NCBI GenBank assembly: GCA_021229015.1
Contig: CM037777.1
Span: 62,170,369-62,234,368 of the forward strand
Source of the DNA: Solen grandis
Taxonomy: Eukaryota; Mollusca; Bivalvia; Adapedonta; Solenidae
DNA: 64,000 nucleotides
Direction of reading: 5' to 3'
Translations under genes and position numbers: made by a program
The notes under the pieces: generated by a model
What the model was told of the DNA's origin: nothing
Seen by the model: only the letters and a program-made list of their open reading frames with translations
Databases searched by the model: none
Shown: positions 1 through 12,894 of the stretch, piece by piece
Layout of the letters: each line of letters starts with the position of its first letter
Numbering within the stretch: the stretch's first letter is position 1

Positions 1-947
1 GTATATTGCAAGAGCAAACAATGGAGGCTCATAGAAGGCTTTGCTCTGTTTGTCAGGGCCTCATAATACATTTATATGAGGTAAAGATCAGTTACCTTAT
101 GAAAAAACATGTATTGTTTTGTTTTATTACCAGTAGCAGCCCTGCCTTCAATCAACCATAATGTTCACAACTGTTATGGATTTGCTTCCCTGCACTTTAA
201 CACTCTATATGCTACAATAAAACAGGGATGCAAACACTAATGTTAGGGACTTTTAAAAGCAACTGAACACTGGCCTGTTAAAATTTATCTTTAAAATTTC
301 TCTTGGCCCCAATACTACTTTTGGAATCTCATATTAAATTGTGCACTCCTTCTTTGAGAGGGTGTGCTCAGACTGATTTGATTCAAGAGAATACAGAATT
401 GTAAAACACCAGTATAGTCTCTAGCTTCATCCCTGAGGTACCTTTAGCATGCATACAGATTGCTAATGTAATGCAAACACAATGCCTAACTTTACTTTTA
501 GTTTACCCAGACAGCTACCTTATCCTACAAAAACCTAAAAAACCTATATCCTGTAAATTCAATTTGAAATCAAATGCAATCTGATCCAGTTTTAAACACT
601 AGGGTATTACTAAGAGATTGCTTAAAAGCAGCAATCTGTCTAGATCCTGATATTAGACCATGATTTTTTATCGGGTTCAGAAATCTGCAAGATGAAGCTC
701 TCCAATTTTGGAGGACCACATATCCACGACCCTGTCTCATACAATGCAGAATCCATTGTGATGCAGTGATGAGGACTAATTTAAACATGGAGTCTGCCAT
801 ATTGGCATCCCTTGAAACAATGACGAGCCATCAGAACAAACAAAATTTAATCTATCTTCGTAGCTTAGGAAGAATATTGGCAACCATTTAACTTACTAAG
901 TGATCAGCAAACAGCTGCAACTATATCCGAACAGCAATGTTACTTAC
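1..947. other. AT-rich non-coding sequence, no gene seen
   Basis: No spliceable coding block, RNA gene or recognisable element was found. The longest open frames are about 75 codons with unbiased composition. If the FRMPD gene continues on the minus strand this is its intron. Confidence 0.6.
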
Positions 948-995
948 ACCGTCCTGGAGTCAACACGGCGGATGTAAATTCAATCAGATGCAAGA
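948..995 (-). CDS. Possible next F3 exon of the FRMPD gene (weak)
   Basis: On the minus strand a consensus GTAAGT donor (942-947) follows an open stretch reading VLHLIEFTSAVLTPGR. The pattern L-x-L-x-E-F-T-S-A-V resembles the strand expected just after NIRFYT in the FRMPD F3 lobe. The start is unclear. An acceptor at CTGCAG gives an exon at 948-995 that needs one carried base, which fits only the alternative GTGGCT donor of the upstream exon. An acceptor at GCTAG gives 948-1014 in phase 0, which fits the better GTAGGT donor. Neither acceptor has a good pyrimidine tract. The intron would be about 7.4 kb. This may be chance. Confidence 0.25.
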
Positions 996-3254
996 CTGCA
1001 GATTTGAATTCAGTCTAGCTTGTCTGCATGCAAATGATACATACACACAGACAATCCTGTTGTTCTGTTATAACACCAGTCACGATGAACATGGAAGCAA
1101 CAGTTAGTACACGAATGTTTAAAAAACATCAATATTACAACAGTTAGTGATTTACCAATCAGGAAGTTTCTGATTGTGAATAATTTTTCCATCTGAGAAT
1201 ATTTTTCTCCTCATTTTCCATTTGTGTGCATTAATTTAACTGGTGTTTATTTACTGCCATTCCCAAAACAAAATTCCCTTATTATTTTATGCCCAGTATA
1301 AAAGTCAATACAATTACATGACCAAATAACATTATTATCTCTTGAATTAGAAAACTCATAAATATTATAAGAGATGGCTTGATTTTAGTTATTAGATAAT
1401 ACAAAGACTTTACCAATTCTGTGAATTTGACCTCTCATGGTGACCTTGACCTTGATATCATATGACTAAAACCTTTGCAGTCACTGTAATTAACATTTGT
1501 TACAAAATATACACAGTTCATTCAAATCTGACCAGTGGCTATGACGTCACAGACATGCTTTAATTCTTTGCTAATAGATGCCATTCTGAGAATAGACCTT
1601 TCCCCCACAACCAATGAAATGCTGGCATTAGTCTGAAATTAGTGTCTGAATTGTAGTTGAAAACAAAAAACAAATGAAAAACTTGTGAATCTTGAAAATA
1701 TGAAAAAAAATTTGCCTAGTTATCTTAGGTGCCATGGTTATAAGGTCTATGAAGAAGTCAATGTGAATATCCCTAGCTCAAGACCAGATTGTTTTGGTCC
1801 TTTCCTCTCTGACAATATTTGTGAGAACACTACCAGCTCTTTCTGTTTAGATAGCCAACTGCATGTTTCTACCATATCTTCAATGGCATTTCAGAAGATC
1901 AAATCTATAAGGTGTAACAATAATATAAAGGAGCTTTAAAAAAAACAAAAACAGGATGGCATACCTGACCATTCAAGCTCAGTTTACTAAAAAGGGCCAT
2001 AATCTGCATTAAATTCAATATGCACTTATAAACATTGACCTTGAGGGTACTTACAGCCCTATCCAATGATCTGCATTCTAACCTCAATAATCAAAATTCA
2101 ATAAAATTGAAATTCCAGATGCAAAGATAACAATTAAAGCCCAGATTTGCCAAAAGGGGTACATATAGAATACTGCTCTTAATTTTCTAAGAAAAGAAAG
2201 AATGAAAATTCTAAGCTGACCTATAATCCCAAGGTATTCATGAAATGCTGGCCTGGTGACGTCTGGGTTGAATTAAGCTGGAAGAGGTTGAAAAGCCGAT
2301 TCCTTGATTACGAAAATCTGCCATAATCAATTACGAAAACACCAAAACCTGACACTTGCAAGTCATCATGATCCCAATATTTTCAAGAACTACTGGCTTG
2401 TTTAAGTCTGATTTGGAAATCAGTTAGGAGAGAGTGAAACACTGATTCCAAAAATTGCGCATAATCACTTAAAAAAAATCCAAGTTGTCAAACCTGCAGA
2501 TAACATTCCCCAAACTGTAATCCAATAGAGCCAGCTACTGGGCCATGTAATGATCAATGTGTTTCATCAAGGTCTGGCAAACGTCTTTTGTAGGAAAACC
2601 TGTATGACAATCTAAAACTGCTGGCTAAACAACTGAAGAATTAAAAAATTTATAAAAAATTGAAAATGTTAAAAATCTAAAATTAATTTTCATCAGGGAA
2701 AGAATAAACTTCATTAGGAATAAACAATCTGTTCTTAAAAAGGGAAGCACAGATGTAAAATTTTAAGATATTTTTAAATGATCATAGATTTCTTACATGA
2801 TGGAAGGATTTGCAGAGATTTTGCGAATAAATCTTTTAAAATGCATGATGTAATTGAATGATCTTTAACCCATTTTCAGACAAGTGCATTTTTGAACTCC
2901 TTAATAGTGACTCAATGAAAAAAAAAAGATGAGTTAATTTGGAGTATGTATATAGCATTTCACCCAAACTAGCAAGGTGACTCTATTTTTCATGCAACTT
3001 ATATTATTATCAATCAACGAACGGTGTCAAGCATGTCAAGAGATGTGCCACAGGAATCACTAGACAGTGCAAATCCAAAGATGTAGGTACTAATCTGTTA
3101 GAGGATTGATACATATAATTATGGTTGTCAGTCTAAATGAGAGCATGATTCCTATAAGCTTTAAAAGCTTCTTAAGTCTCACTTGGCAACATGATATCTC
3201 AGTCATGCTGACTGTGGACTGCAGTGTACGATTGTTATTCAAGCATATCGAATA

Positions 3255-3620
3255 CAAGTTAGCCCTTTCCCTGCTGAATTTCTCAATAAGACTTTTCCAT
3301 TCATCATTTTAGACTGCAGCATTAGTTGTTATTCACATGCTTGCGGAAAACTTATTGACTGAATAGTGAACAGTGCAGACCATGATCAGACTGCATGGAT
3401 ATGCAGGCTAATCTTGGTCTGCACTGGTTGCAAAGGCATGATCAAGTCACAAATAGTAGGAGTCATCACTGAGTCACTGATCAAAAACAATGACAGATTG
3501 CTTCCAATACTAAATTTCCCATCATTACAAAAGTCAATGTCCAAAGTCTTCTGGTTCATATTGTCCCCCAAAAAATTTGGCCTATTTTCTTATCCCCTGC
3601 AACCCTTTCACACTGCTTAA
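3255..3620. repeat. Diverged non-autonomous repeat with internal inverted repeat
   Basis: Starts near AGCCCTTTCCCTGCTGAA and contains GCAGACCATGATCAG facing CTAATCTTGGTCTGC (about 3376-3423), an imperfect foldback like that in the TTAA MITEs elsewhere in the window. An 84-codon open frame runs through it but reads as repeat, not gene. Ends are unclear because no matching terminal inverted repeat was found on the right. Confidence 0.4.
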
Positions 3621-5470
3621 AGAGTTTCAATCTACACTGGCCTATTTAACCATACAAGACAACCTTCCATTGCTCTGAAGCGGACATAAAAAAGAGCAGC
3701 AATATGATTACTTCTATATTTTCTCCCACATTGGAGATGATTTGTGTCAAATATGACCCAAGAGATTGTTGCATCCAATAACCAATTTGCCGACACTAGA
3801 TATTTGGTTAGGATCATGACTTTACGGACAGAAATGAAATCAGTCAAAGATCAGCCTATAGAAATGTAACAATTGATTATTTCCAATCGTTTCATTCCAT
3901 ACAATTGATACAGTTTCAATATTGAACATTCTGACAAATATACGGAATATAGGTCAAGAAGTATACGTTTTATGTAAGTTATAAGATATAGAGAATGTAG
4001 CAGATTATAACAGTCTGTCTTCTGGGATGGGAAAACTATCAATATACAAATGATGGTAAAAATATGTTAGTTAAAAGGTTCAGTGTCCTGGAAATGAGAT
4101 ATTCTTGGAGAATCTTCTGCCCTATTTGAAACACATACACTATGTATTTAATCTGGTGAGTAATAGCTTATAGGCTTTCTGTTTAGTAACAGCATGTGAA
4201 AATCTAGGTTAATATTTTCTATATTTGACTATAGATCTGTATTTGGTGGAACAAGTTCTAACAACATAAAAAAAGGAAAATTTAGTGATTGATATCCCCT
4301 TCCAAAGAGGTAAAATCTATCTTCAAAGGTCTTACTTTAACATAATAATATATTATACTAGGGACCCTAAAATCTACTTTCCAAAATACATATTGTATTA
4401 TATTAAACATTTCTATTCAATTCAGAAAAATTTAATGTCTTGAGTTCACTTGACAGTAAATGTTTTGTACATCAGCAGAAATATAAACTATTTTTTTATA
4501 AACCATGACCAACATATTCAAGGGCAATAACTCTGGTGTGACTAAAATAATCTTGACCAAACTGCACATGTATCCATGCAATATTGTAATGTACATTCCT
4601 TTTGTATATTTCATTTAAGTCCATTTCATAGTCATATTCAAAAAGTTTTTTTTCGATGGCTGCAAAGGAAACCATTCTAAATGCATATAGAAATAGAAAG
4701 ATTCAAATGGAACATTTTAATGGTCAGTCCTGTATATATCAAGAATTTGATAACTGCGCTAAGCTTTTTGCATCCTCATATAAAGTAAATAAGATTCAGC
4801 CTAGCTAGATTCAAACTCCTAAATATTCTACTTTCTACCAAGCTTCAGTTCGAATGCTCAATTTCCCCCAATTTAAATAAACACATCAGAATTTAAATTA
4901 CAAAATGAATAAAACATAAGAAAATATTTTGATACATTAATATTTAAAATTCCTGAGAGAATTATACACATTATTGTTTACATTCCATCTATTTATTCCC
5001 CTCTTTAATCAATAAATATATAAACAGAAGTTGCAAGAGGCACAATAAACACATTAATCAAAATAATAAACAAACCACTACTAGCTTAAAAAGAAAAAAA
5101 AATCTAACAAATCAAAACAATGTCAAAACTAAACAACACTCTAAAGCACACCAAATTCACACTGAAAGAAGAAAACTTATTTAGGGATGCTACAGAAAAT
5201 ATATCCAAGTTATAATTTAACCTATTTCTGAGAATAAATGGCCTGTCAGTAACTGAACATCCATATATTTCTCAAGTCTCGGGGAAGATGAGTTTTCTGC
5301 GATATATGTATACTGTACAGAGAAACATAAAGCTAAGAAATCTATTATATCTATACACAAGTACTGGTATACATTTCTGTAAACAAAGGGGGAATATTTA
5401 ACAATCAATTTGTAATAATATTAGTAAGTCTGTATTTTTTTATTGTGACATCTGCATGGTTGCACATTAT

Positions 5471-5713
5471 TTAACCCTTTACCTCATGAATATTCATGTT
5501 CAAATTATATCATGACTTGATGAATATTCATTTACAAAACTTAGAAAGGGTCTAAGAAACAAAGGATCATACTTTGTCATGCAGGTTATGAAGAATCTGA
5601 GCTACAATACTGTATGAGCAAACAGAGGAGATCTTGATCAGGCGAGCTGTTTGATTTAGGTCTACTCTGTTCACAAGTGAGTCAAAATGAATTTAAATTA
5701 GGTAAAGGGTTAA
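5471..5713 (+). mobile_element. TTAA MITE, family 1 (CCCTTTACCTCATGAATATTCAT)
   Basis: Flanked by TTAA at 5471-5474 and 5710-5713. Terminal inverted repeats CCCTTTACCT and AGGTAAAGGG. Contains the family's internal block GAGCAAACAGAGGAGA..GATCAGGC. TTAA targets and CCC-starting ends are the pattern of piggyBac-type elements; no transposase is encoded. Confidence 0.85.
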
Positions 5714-6085
5714 AATAAATTTCCTATGACCATGGCCTGATAATTGAGAACTACTGTCTGTCTGAACTATTTATTTCAGTTTTATATGGACAAAAACAAA
5801 CCAGTAAGAATTGAAACATAAGACCTTTTTACTGTTATTGTTATATGGAAAAATCAGTTTAATAAGAATTAATGCAAGAAAAAAAAAAAGACAAAGACAA
5901 AAATACAAATTATCAAGAAAGAAATAATGTTTTTATATAGTAACTGAGTTAAAGAAACTCTTTAAGAAATGATAGGAATATTTAAATTTACATTATTTAC
6001 TCTATATTGAAGGTAATCAAGATGACCAAGTGTCTAGAAAAGAGAAAAAGAGAAATCCTCAGTCTGATCAGGTTTTATAGATTGG

Positions 6086-6255
6086 TACAGACTAGTACTA
6101 AGCTTGTTTAAATCCAGATATAGGTACAGACTGGCACTACCGAAAAGAAACAGACTGGTACTATGTTCTTTTTATTTCCAGATAGACATAGACTGGTACA
6201 ATATTTGTTAAAGTGGTTTTATGTTTCATTTCCAGACAAATACAGACTGGTTCTA
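6086..6255. repeat. Degenerate tandem repeat around ACAGACTGGTAC
   Basis: ACAGACTGGTAC or close variants recur at about 6087, 6126, 6149, 6189 and 6243, separated by variable spacers that share TTTCCAGA. Looks like an old short tandem array, non-coding. Confidence 0.55.
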
Positions 6256-8444
6256 TGAATTTTGTCCTAAAGATCTTTGGGGTTGGGTTTCCACAGGTAT
6301 CCCAGGGACAGTAACCTGGGAGTTCTACCTGGCTATTTAAGTCTCACACGACCAACTACAAAATGTCTTACCTCCGTCTCTACATCCTTGGAGTGGACAA
6401 AGAATACACACAGTTCAAACAACATCAAAACAAGAAACCAAAATTTCTATAAAATAATTCTATCTGCATTCCCATCAGATATTCATTTATTGAGATGAAA
6501 TTTGACATTATTAATATCCTGCCGAAATGGAAAATCTGAGCAACTGGAACAAGATATATTACACACTGCTATTAAATTTGTCAAAATTTTAATAATAATC
6601 ATATTATTAATAAAGTTTATGATAAATTTTCTGTTTAGAGAAGTAGTTGGAATATCCTTCACATCTTGCTTATTTGTCAAAAAGTGATTGTGAATCTAAT
6701 ATATTAATTTATAGTCTCCTCTGTAGCATTTTCTTTTTCTCCTCAAGACAAAAAGTAAACACTGTTAAAAAAACATATCCTGCTGATGTCATTGCTTAAG
6801 AAATTGAGAAAACATCACAAACAATCTGATAACTTGTTGTTAATTTTCCGGGAGAAGGAAGAAAATTGCATTACAGACATTTCCTGAGTATCTTAAATCA
6901 GTTTGAGTAGCTCTGATGCAGTATATTCAATTAATATCCCTTCAAGTTCTCGTTTAAAAAAATCCAATGAGCAGGAAGATCAAAGGATAAGCAACCAATC
7001 AGCATGCATCAAACGAGATCACGACATGGCATCAGGTCATGTGACTTGCTCTCATTCCCATTGGTCATGCAGACAGTAGGTCAACAAACAAATGCAACTG
7101 ACGCTATTCAAGTGATGCACAAAAAGACAAACACAATTCATCTCAATATTGATAAAAAGGAACTATTTGACATGCATTCTTACTCTTGTTTGAAGACAAA
7201 ACTACCACAAGACTTAAGATGAAATAAATGATGGAATAAATGGCAACCAATGGATAGTAGAGATCCATTATCAAGTGCTTCAAGAGACCAAACAATATTT
7301 ATCAACATCCATAATGGCTGGCAAAATATGACAAGAAATTGAAGTAAAGAGTCCTCTAACGATAAAAGCTTTTCTACTGAAATGTTTTATTTGCTTTCCC
7401 AAGTAAAAGAATAATTGCTCCATTTGCTTGTGATTGTCTGCAATCTGATATGTAACACCCATAGATTATTATTACCAATCAATTTAAGTCCTTCTCCTTG
7501 CATTCTAGAATACCATCAATAATATTAAATTCGGCAAATTCTGAACATGATTTCGTTGCTTTTAAATATCTCTGATACATAAAGATGAACACTGTATAAT
7601 GCTTAAAGCTATTCCCTGAAGACTTTAACATGAAGACAATTATTTTGGAACAACATCAACAGTTTGAAATTGGCATGAAGATGAAGTAATTAAATTTAAT
7701 TATGCATTCTTTTATTATTCGTGTGTTAGAAAACTGCACCACTTAATGGAACTAAGGTCACCATGGAAAAGTACCTAAAAGACAGCCTTTAACCAGAGGT
7801 TGGCTGTTCCACAAAGGTGCTTGCTTAAAGGACAGGTTTCACTCATAATCAAACCTAAACTTAATGTACACCCAAGCCAGCTGATGCTCTACTGAGAGAA
7901 TACAGTGCAGCTCCATTATAACACTACTTTTGAGTTCCAAGTCAAAATACCGCATTACAATGGTCACCATTATAAGATGTGAAAATGCACCTCGGGCCAT
8001 TGACTAAATAAATGATAAAAAAGGTAGATCCAATATTGGACCATGTTATACTTGATCTTGCATTTTAATGGAGTGTGTTTTAATGGAACTGCACTTGCAG
8101 AAGCAAGACCTGCTAACACATATATTTTCATTCTGATCAGGTTTTTAATTGGTAAATTAATGTTGTCCAGGTTTGGATGGACACAGAGCATTGCAAAGCA
8201 TGATAAGATGGAGGTTAAGCAAAAACAGACTTGCATATATGGGCCACAGAAGTATCATCTAAGCTGTTTACTGATTACTTAAGAATGAGCCGCAAACACA
8301 ACTATCATACTCAACACCGAATCTAGTAGCCATATTTGAGCTTGAACTTCCAAATTTATACTCAAGTGCATTTAACATATATGTAAGCACAGGCCCAGAG
8401 GATATTGAGGATATGAGCGTGTGTGTACAGAGGGAGCCACCTAC

Positions 8445-8522
8445 CGTATAGAAGCGGATATTGGTGACCAGACTGACGCCAGACTTGGGACCGACCAGCA
8501 CCATGGCTTCAGTCCTCTTGTC
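8445..8522 (-). CDS. FRMPD: FRMPD-family exon, FERM F3 lobe
   Basis: A 78-base exon of 26 codons, in phase 0 at both ends. The acceptor is ATTTTCAG and the preferred donor GTAGGT follows TAT ACG. It encodes DKRTEAMVLVGPKSGVSLVT and then NIRFYT: a beta strand, the VGPxxGxS turn typical of the FRMPD F3 (PTB/PH-like) lobe, and a following strand. It joins in frame to ..MVTLL of the exon at 9802-10021. A second GT four bases downstream (GTGGCT) would add GTA G and shift the phase to 1; this matters for the candidate next exon at 948-995. The F3 lobe of FERM proteins usually binds membrane-protein tails or lipids; here that is inference from the family. Confidence 0.92.
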
Positions 8523-9801
8523 CTGAAAATATCCACAACACAATGTTACATTATATCTGCATTAACTCTCTACCACTCCATTCCACAGTGTTGTACAACT
8601 TAAAGGGGTCCTCCATGGCTGAGTGAGTAAAGTTGGTGATTTAGCATCACTCAGACCCTCCTTGCTGTGGGTTCTAATCCAACATGATCATTGTGGTGGT
8701 GTTTTGATGGTCACATGTGTAACAAACCAAGCAGACCATTGTCCAGAGTCACATTTAATTGACATCTATTATTTTGAGGGGGAAAAATTCAAGAGAAAAA
8801 TTATTCCTATGTATATTCCGCATACTGTAAAATCATTCATTTTCATTGACATTAAATTTCATTGATTATGTACCAAAGGGAATTTCATGGGTATATTTAT
8901 TCAAGGATCTATGTTCTAGAAATAAGAGGCAAGTTTTCATGGGGTTAAATATTCATGGATAAAACCCACCAAGAAATCGATGAAAATTATTGTCCCACGA
9001 AAATTAATTATTTCACAGTATTCTTTTAGGTCCAAAAAGAAGAAGTTGAAAAAAAGAGAGCAAAATATACTCAAATGCCTACATCATATATGCATGTAGT
9101 ATAACAGATTATTGTGTAAGCAGACATATCTCTATACATGTATTATGTCTTAATTCAGTATAAAGCATAAGAAAGCATAGGAATTATTTTTAGAATCGCT
9201 GTTTTGAACTTGAACATATTACTAAACACCTTTCCTTACAATAAATGAAAGAACTTCAAATAATTTTTAAATATCTGGTGATATTTCACGGTCAGCTCCC
9301 ATGTTGAACTCCAGTTCAAAAAGGGCAAACAATGCAACTGGAAACTCAGAAATCTTCTCTGATGACAAAAAAGTTAACTAAATCACTCTCAGATGTTTGA
9401 CACTAGGCTGTTGTCTGGCTGAACATAACAAAAATCTTTCTCAACAATTTACAAAACATCAAATATCATTCCTGACATTTCAAATCAAATGACACAAAAG
9501 AAGATAAAAACAAATGTGTCTCTGAAATTCATTTATAAACTTTATTTCTTGAATTTCAACCTGAGTGTCCTTTCTTTGAGACTTCAATTTTCAACAATCA
9601 TGTTCCTTGGAACATATGTGTCACTTGCTGAGGCGTGATGGAAAAAGTGCGACAAAGTGTGACAGATGGACAGACAGACCTCGGCTTATAGAAGGTGATA
9701 CAAAAATTACCCCCCATCCCTTGTCTGTAAATAAACCACAAAACAATATAGTCCCCTAAAAATAATCATACCAATTTTTCTACCACCAAATCCATACTCA
9801 C
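8523..9801 (-). other. FRMPD intron (1.3 kb)
   Basis: Bounded by the GTGAGT donor at 9801 and the ATTTTCAG acceptor ending at 8523. Holds the SINE head at 8603-8725 and otherwise AT-rich sequence with no further signal. Confidence 0.85.
8603..8725 (+). mobile_element. tRNA-derived SINE head
   Basis: A tRNA-like head: TGGCTGAGTGAGTAAAG as A box and GGTTCTAATCC as B box, spaced as in a pol III promoter. The body of the common SINE in this window does not follow clearly, so it is a truncated copy. It sits 80 bases upstream (on the minus strand, in the intron) of the exon at 8445-8522. Confidence 0.55.
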
Positions 9802-10021
9802 CAAAAGGGTGACCATGAAGACGCGACTGCCGAAGGTCTTGAGCTCACTGACGATCTTCATGTAGTGCAGCTTGGCCTGCAGTGCGGTGAGCTGTTTCTG
9901 TCCTGGTGCCGTCAGGTTCTGGTTCATCTTTAGACTCTGCGCCAGAACCTTCCGAAGGTCCTTCACCTTCATGTTGTCACGGATACTCTGTGGAACAAAC
10001 TTCTCCAGCCCAAACTCCTTC
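9802..10021 (-). CDS. FRMPD: FRMPD-family exon, FERM F2 to F3 junction
   Basis: The longest and clearest coding exon in the window: 220 bases, 1 + 73 codons. The acceptor reads TTTCCAG; the first base completes the Glu codon begun in the upstream exon, then KEFGLEKFVPQSI follows. The donor is GTGAGT after ..MVTLL, in phase 0. The middle, APGQKQLTALQAKLHY, is a hallmark of the FRMPD F2 lobe, and the end, KTFGSRVFMVTLL, is the linker and first strand of the PH-like F3 lobe. No stop or frameshift interrupts it. The intron upstream is 12.9 kb (to 22957); the intron downstream is 1.3 kb (to 8522). Other FERM families (ezrin, talin, merlin) lack this F2 motif, so assignment to FRMPD1/3/4 is firm, while the exact orthologue is open. 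Confidence 0.95.
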
Positions 10022-10711
10022 CTGGAAATATAAAACAGATTACTGAAATAATTCGACAATACCTGTTAAATGACTATGATTACCTTTTAATTTTGTATGG
10101 GGAATCTCCATGATTTAGTGGTCAATATTCATAAACTATTTTGCCCTTCATCTCTTCGAGTTCCATATAGATGCTTAGCATATAGATGCTAAGATTTTTT
10201 TTCACATGAGGAAGCTTTCTAGCTAGCTTGTAGAATGTCCCGGTTTTATCAGAGCACTTTTTTTTGTTCTCAGGGTCAATTCCTCCGAACGTAATTAACT
10301 AGGCATCCCTACACAGTCAAAAATATTGCCATAGTGACAGTAAACTCCAAAACAACATTCTGTAGACTGTATCATTACCAAAATTTTCTAAAAATTATCT
10401 ATAAACTATGACATGAACCTTCAAAGTTATGCTAATGATCAGATCTACTATGAATATTTTGAAATAATACTGCTAGTGATGAGACGGTTTAACATAGTCC
10501 AGATAAAACTAGAGCTATCTATGGGAGACATGTAAAATAACCAAGGGGTCTGTTTGCAAAATGAAGTATGGTATCGCACCTGGACTCCCTTGTATCCAAC
10601 CACTGTCTGTTCAGCAAAGAACAGGGCCTACACAAGGGTAATCCTTGACTGATAGGTCTAAAATATGGCCATAATAATCAGACAATCACAATCTTATTGC
10701 ATATAATCACC

Positions 10712-10916
10712 TTAACCCTTTACCTCATGAATATTCATTACAAATGTGACAGGATGAAAATCAATTAGCTGAATTTTAAATGGTAAATGAAAATTTTCTT
10801 TGCCATTCAGACAGTGTAGAATCTAAGCCACATTAATATGTGAGCAAACAGAGGAGCTGTGTGATCTGCTCTGTTTGCCAATGTGTAGAACAAATCTATA
10901 CATGGTTAAGTGTTAA
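10712..10916 (+). mobile_element. TTAA MITE, family 1, right end degraded
   Basis: TTAA then CCCTTTACCTCATGAATATTCAT at the left; the right end reads GGTTAAGTGTTAA, a mutated form of GGTAAAGGGTTAA. Internal GAGCAAACAGAGGAGCTG and CTGCTCTGTTTGCCAATG arms are present. Confidence 0.75.
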
Positions 10917-12290
10917 TCTATAGACTTTTCAAGGGACTCCAACCTAAATGTTGCTGAATTTGCCATATTTCTTCCTTCTCATAACTAGGATCTTGAACTC
11001 TCAATAAGTAATTAATCACAAAAACATTTCTGATAATACAGTACCATTAATTTTCTAAGAGGAACTGTCCCAAAAAGCATCATATGTCATAATTAATAAT
11101 CTGCAGTTGAACCTTCCATGTACAAATGGAAGCATGCAATGTCTGAGTTCCATACCAATCATGGTTTCTATATAAGTCTTTTTGATGTAATAATACATTC
11201 TTGGCCATCAAAGCTAACGATTTCCACTCATCTAAGCCTCCAATTCATTACCCGTGTTTGCTGGCTGATGTTTTACAATGATGGAATAGAATGACAACAA
11301 TATGTTGGTCAGTAGGTCTTGGTGCAATATTTCAACAGCAGACGACTCTAACAAAGAAGACAGGAAATAAGTGGTTCTTGTCACAAATCTGGTTCAATTT
11401 CTACCAACAAAACTTAATGGTAGAAAAAAGAGAAACAAGAAACACATCAAATGATGTGAAAACAGGTTTTCAAGCATCATCCTGGCAAGCAAAACTATTT
11501 TAACAGTTACCTTGACCTTATTTACCTTGACCTTATTTACCTGAAAATCAATCCCAATCTTCCTTTTCACATACCTGATCATCATACCTCCCCTTTAAGA
11601 AGTTATTTGATGGAAACAAAAAATCTATTTTCAGTGACAGTGAAATTGACCTTAGCCCTATCATCCTAAAAATCAATTCCAATCTTCGTCTTCCTATAAG
11701 GTATCTACCTATCAAGTATGAAAACTGTATCTCTATTCTAACAGGAGATATTCGACGACAAAGACCTGTTTGACACCTACCCATTATTAACCCACCCACC
11801 TAATGACTTATCCCATTCTAAAAACCAAATCATTACAAATTATTAAAGATATTAGTATTTTCTATTGGAGAAATAAAAATGAAATGATGGAATATGTATT
11901 TAATTAATACTTAGCACTATGTAGAGTTAGCAAAACAGGAACCTATATAAAATCATTATGTCTTACATTTTGTTTTACTTCAAACCAACACCAAGGCAAA
12001 GAACTATCAAAGGTACATACAAAATCATTATTATTCAAAACAGTCCATTCAGTGATAGATGATTAAAATCAGAGCTATAGAAGAAGCACTAATTGGTAAT
12101 GGAGTCAGTGATGGCAATTGTAATAAAGGTCAATATATATTATACATCTTACAAATAAGTGTATCCCTAGAAATCTGTCTGCATTTTTTTGTAAGCATCT
12201 ATTTTAATTTTGCTAGAATACATACAAAGAAATGAATTCCTCTTATGCAGGTACCAACAATGAACTATTTAGATATGACATCACATGCTT

Positions 12291-12480
12291 AGGTGGAGTG
12301 GTGGCTCAGTGGTAATGTGCTAAACAGCTAATCCATGGGCCAAGGTTTCGTTCAAGTCCTGGTAGAACCTTGACAAATTTCTGGGACACTTTTCAGTGTT
12401 CCCTGCCTAAATAGAAGCCTTAGAGCACTGGTTCATCCAGACAGTGGTTAAAGGGCTTCGAGTGTATTGGTGCTATACAC
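12291..12480 (+). mobile_element. tRNA-derived SINE
   Basis: Head with TGGCTCAGTGGTAATGTGC (A box) and GGTTTCGTTCAAGTCCTGG (B box). The downstream body (CACTTTTCAGTGTTCCCTGCC..) differs from the commonest SINE of the window, so this is a second SINE family. Confidence 0.6.
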
Positions 12481-12652
12481 CAGGCATGTTAAAAAAAACC
12501 AGGGGGTCTATTTGAAATGAGCTAGGGTAGGGCACCCAGATCCCATGTATCCACATCTGTCTCTGTGTGTAGGTACACCTGTCTAGAGATGCTAAGGGAG
12601 GGCAACCACAACAGAAAAAGTCCAAGAAAACATAAGTAAGAGGTGCTGGGCC

Positions 12653-12894
12653 TTAACCCTTTCCCTCATATATACTCATTTTGACGCACGCAATAGGTTT
12701 CACATAAAGCCTGATCTGCAGAAAACCACAGTTAAACCTTACCAAATTTAATTACAAAATACTCATTTCCAGACCACTGAGGAGCAGCGAACAGCATAAA
12801 ACCTGATCAGCCTGCGAGTTACTCGCAGGCTGATCTGGTTTTATGCTGTTCGTATAGGTCTTTTCATGGTGTCCTCTATGAGGGAAAGGGTTAA
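12653..12894 (-). mobile_element. TTAA foldback MITE, family 2
   Basis: TTAA at 12653-12656 and 12891-12894, with inverted ends CCCTTTCCCTCATA and ATGAGGGAAAGGG. Contains the long hairpin GATCAGCCTGCGAGT/ACTCGCAGGCTGATC. Oriented opposite to the copies at 51417, 55435 and 60079. Confidence 0.88.

Larger units (their letters stand above)
1015..8444. other. Putative FRMPD intron, mostly unique AT-rich DNA
   Basis: No coding exon found. It holds a diverged repeat at about 3255-3620, a TTAA MITE at 5471-5713, degenerate tandem copies of ACAGACTGGTAC at about 6086-6255, and a short repeat with CTCCATTATAACACT at about 7908-7980 that resembles sequences at 54885-55045 and 56630-56800. Coding-rich G+C islands are absent. 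Confidence 0.55.
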
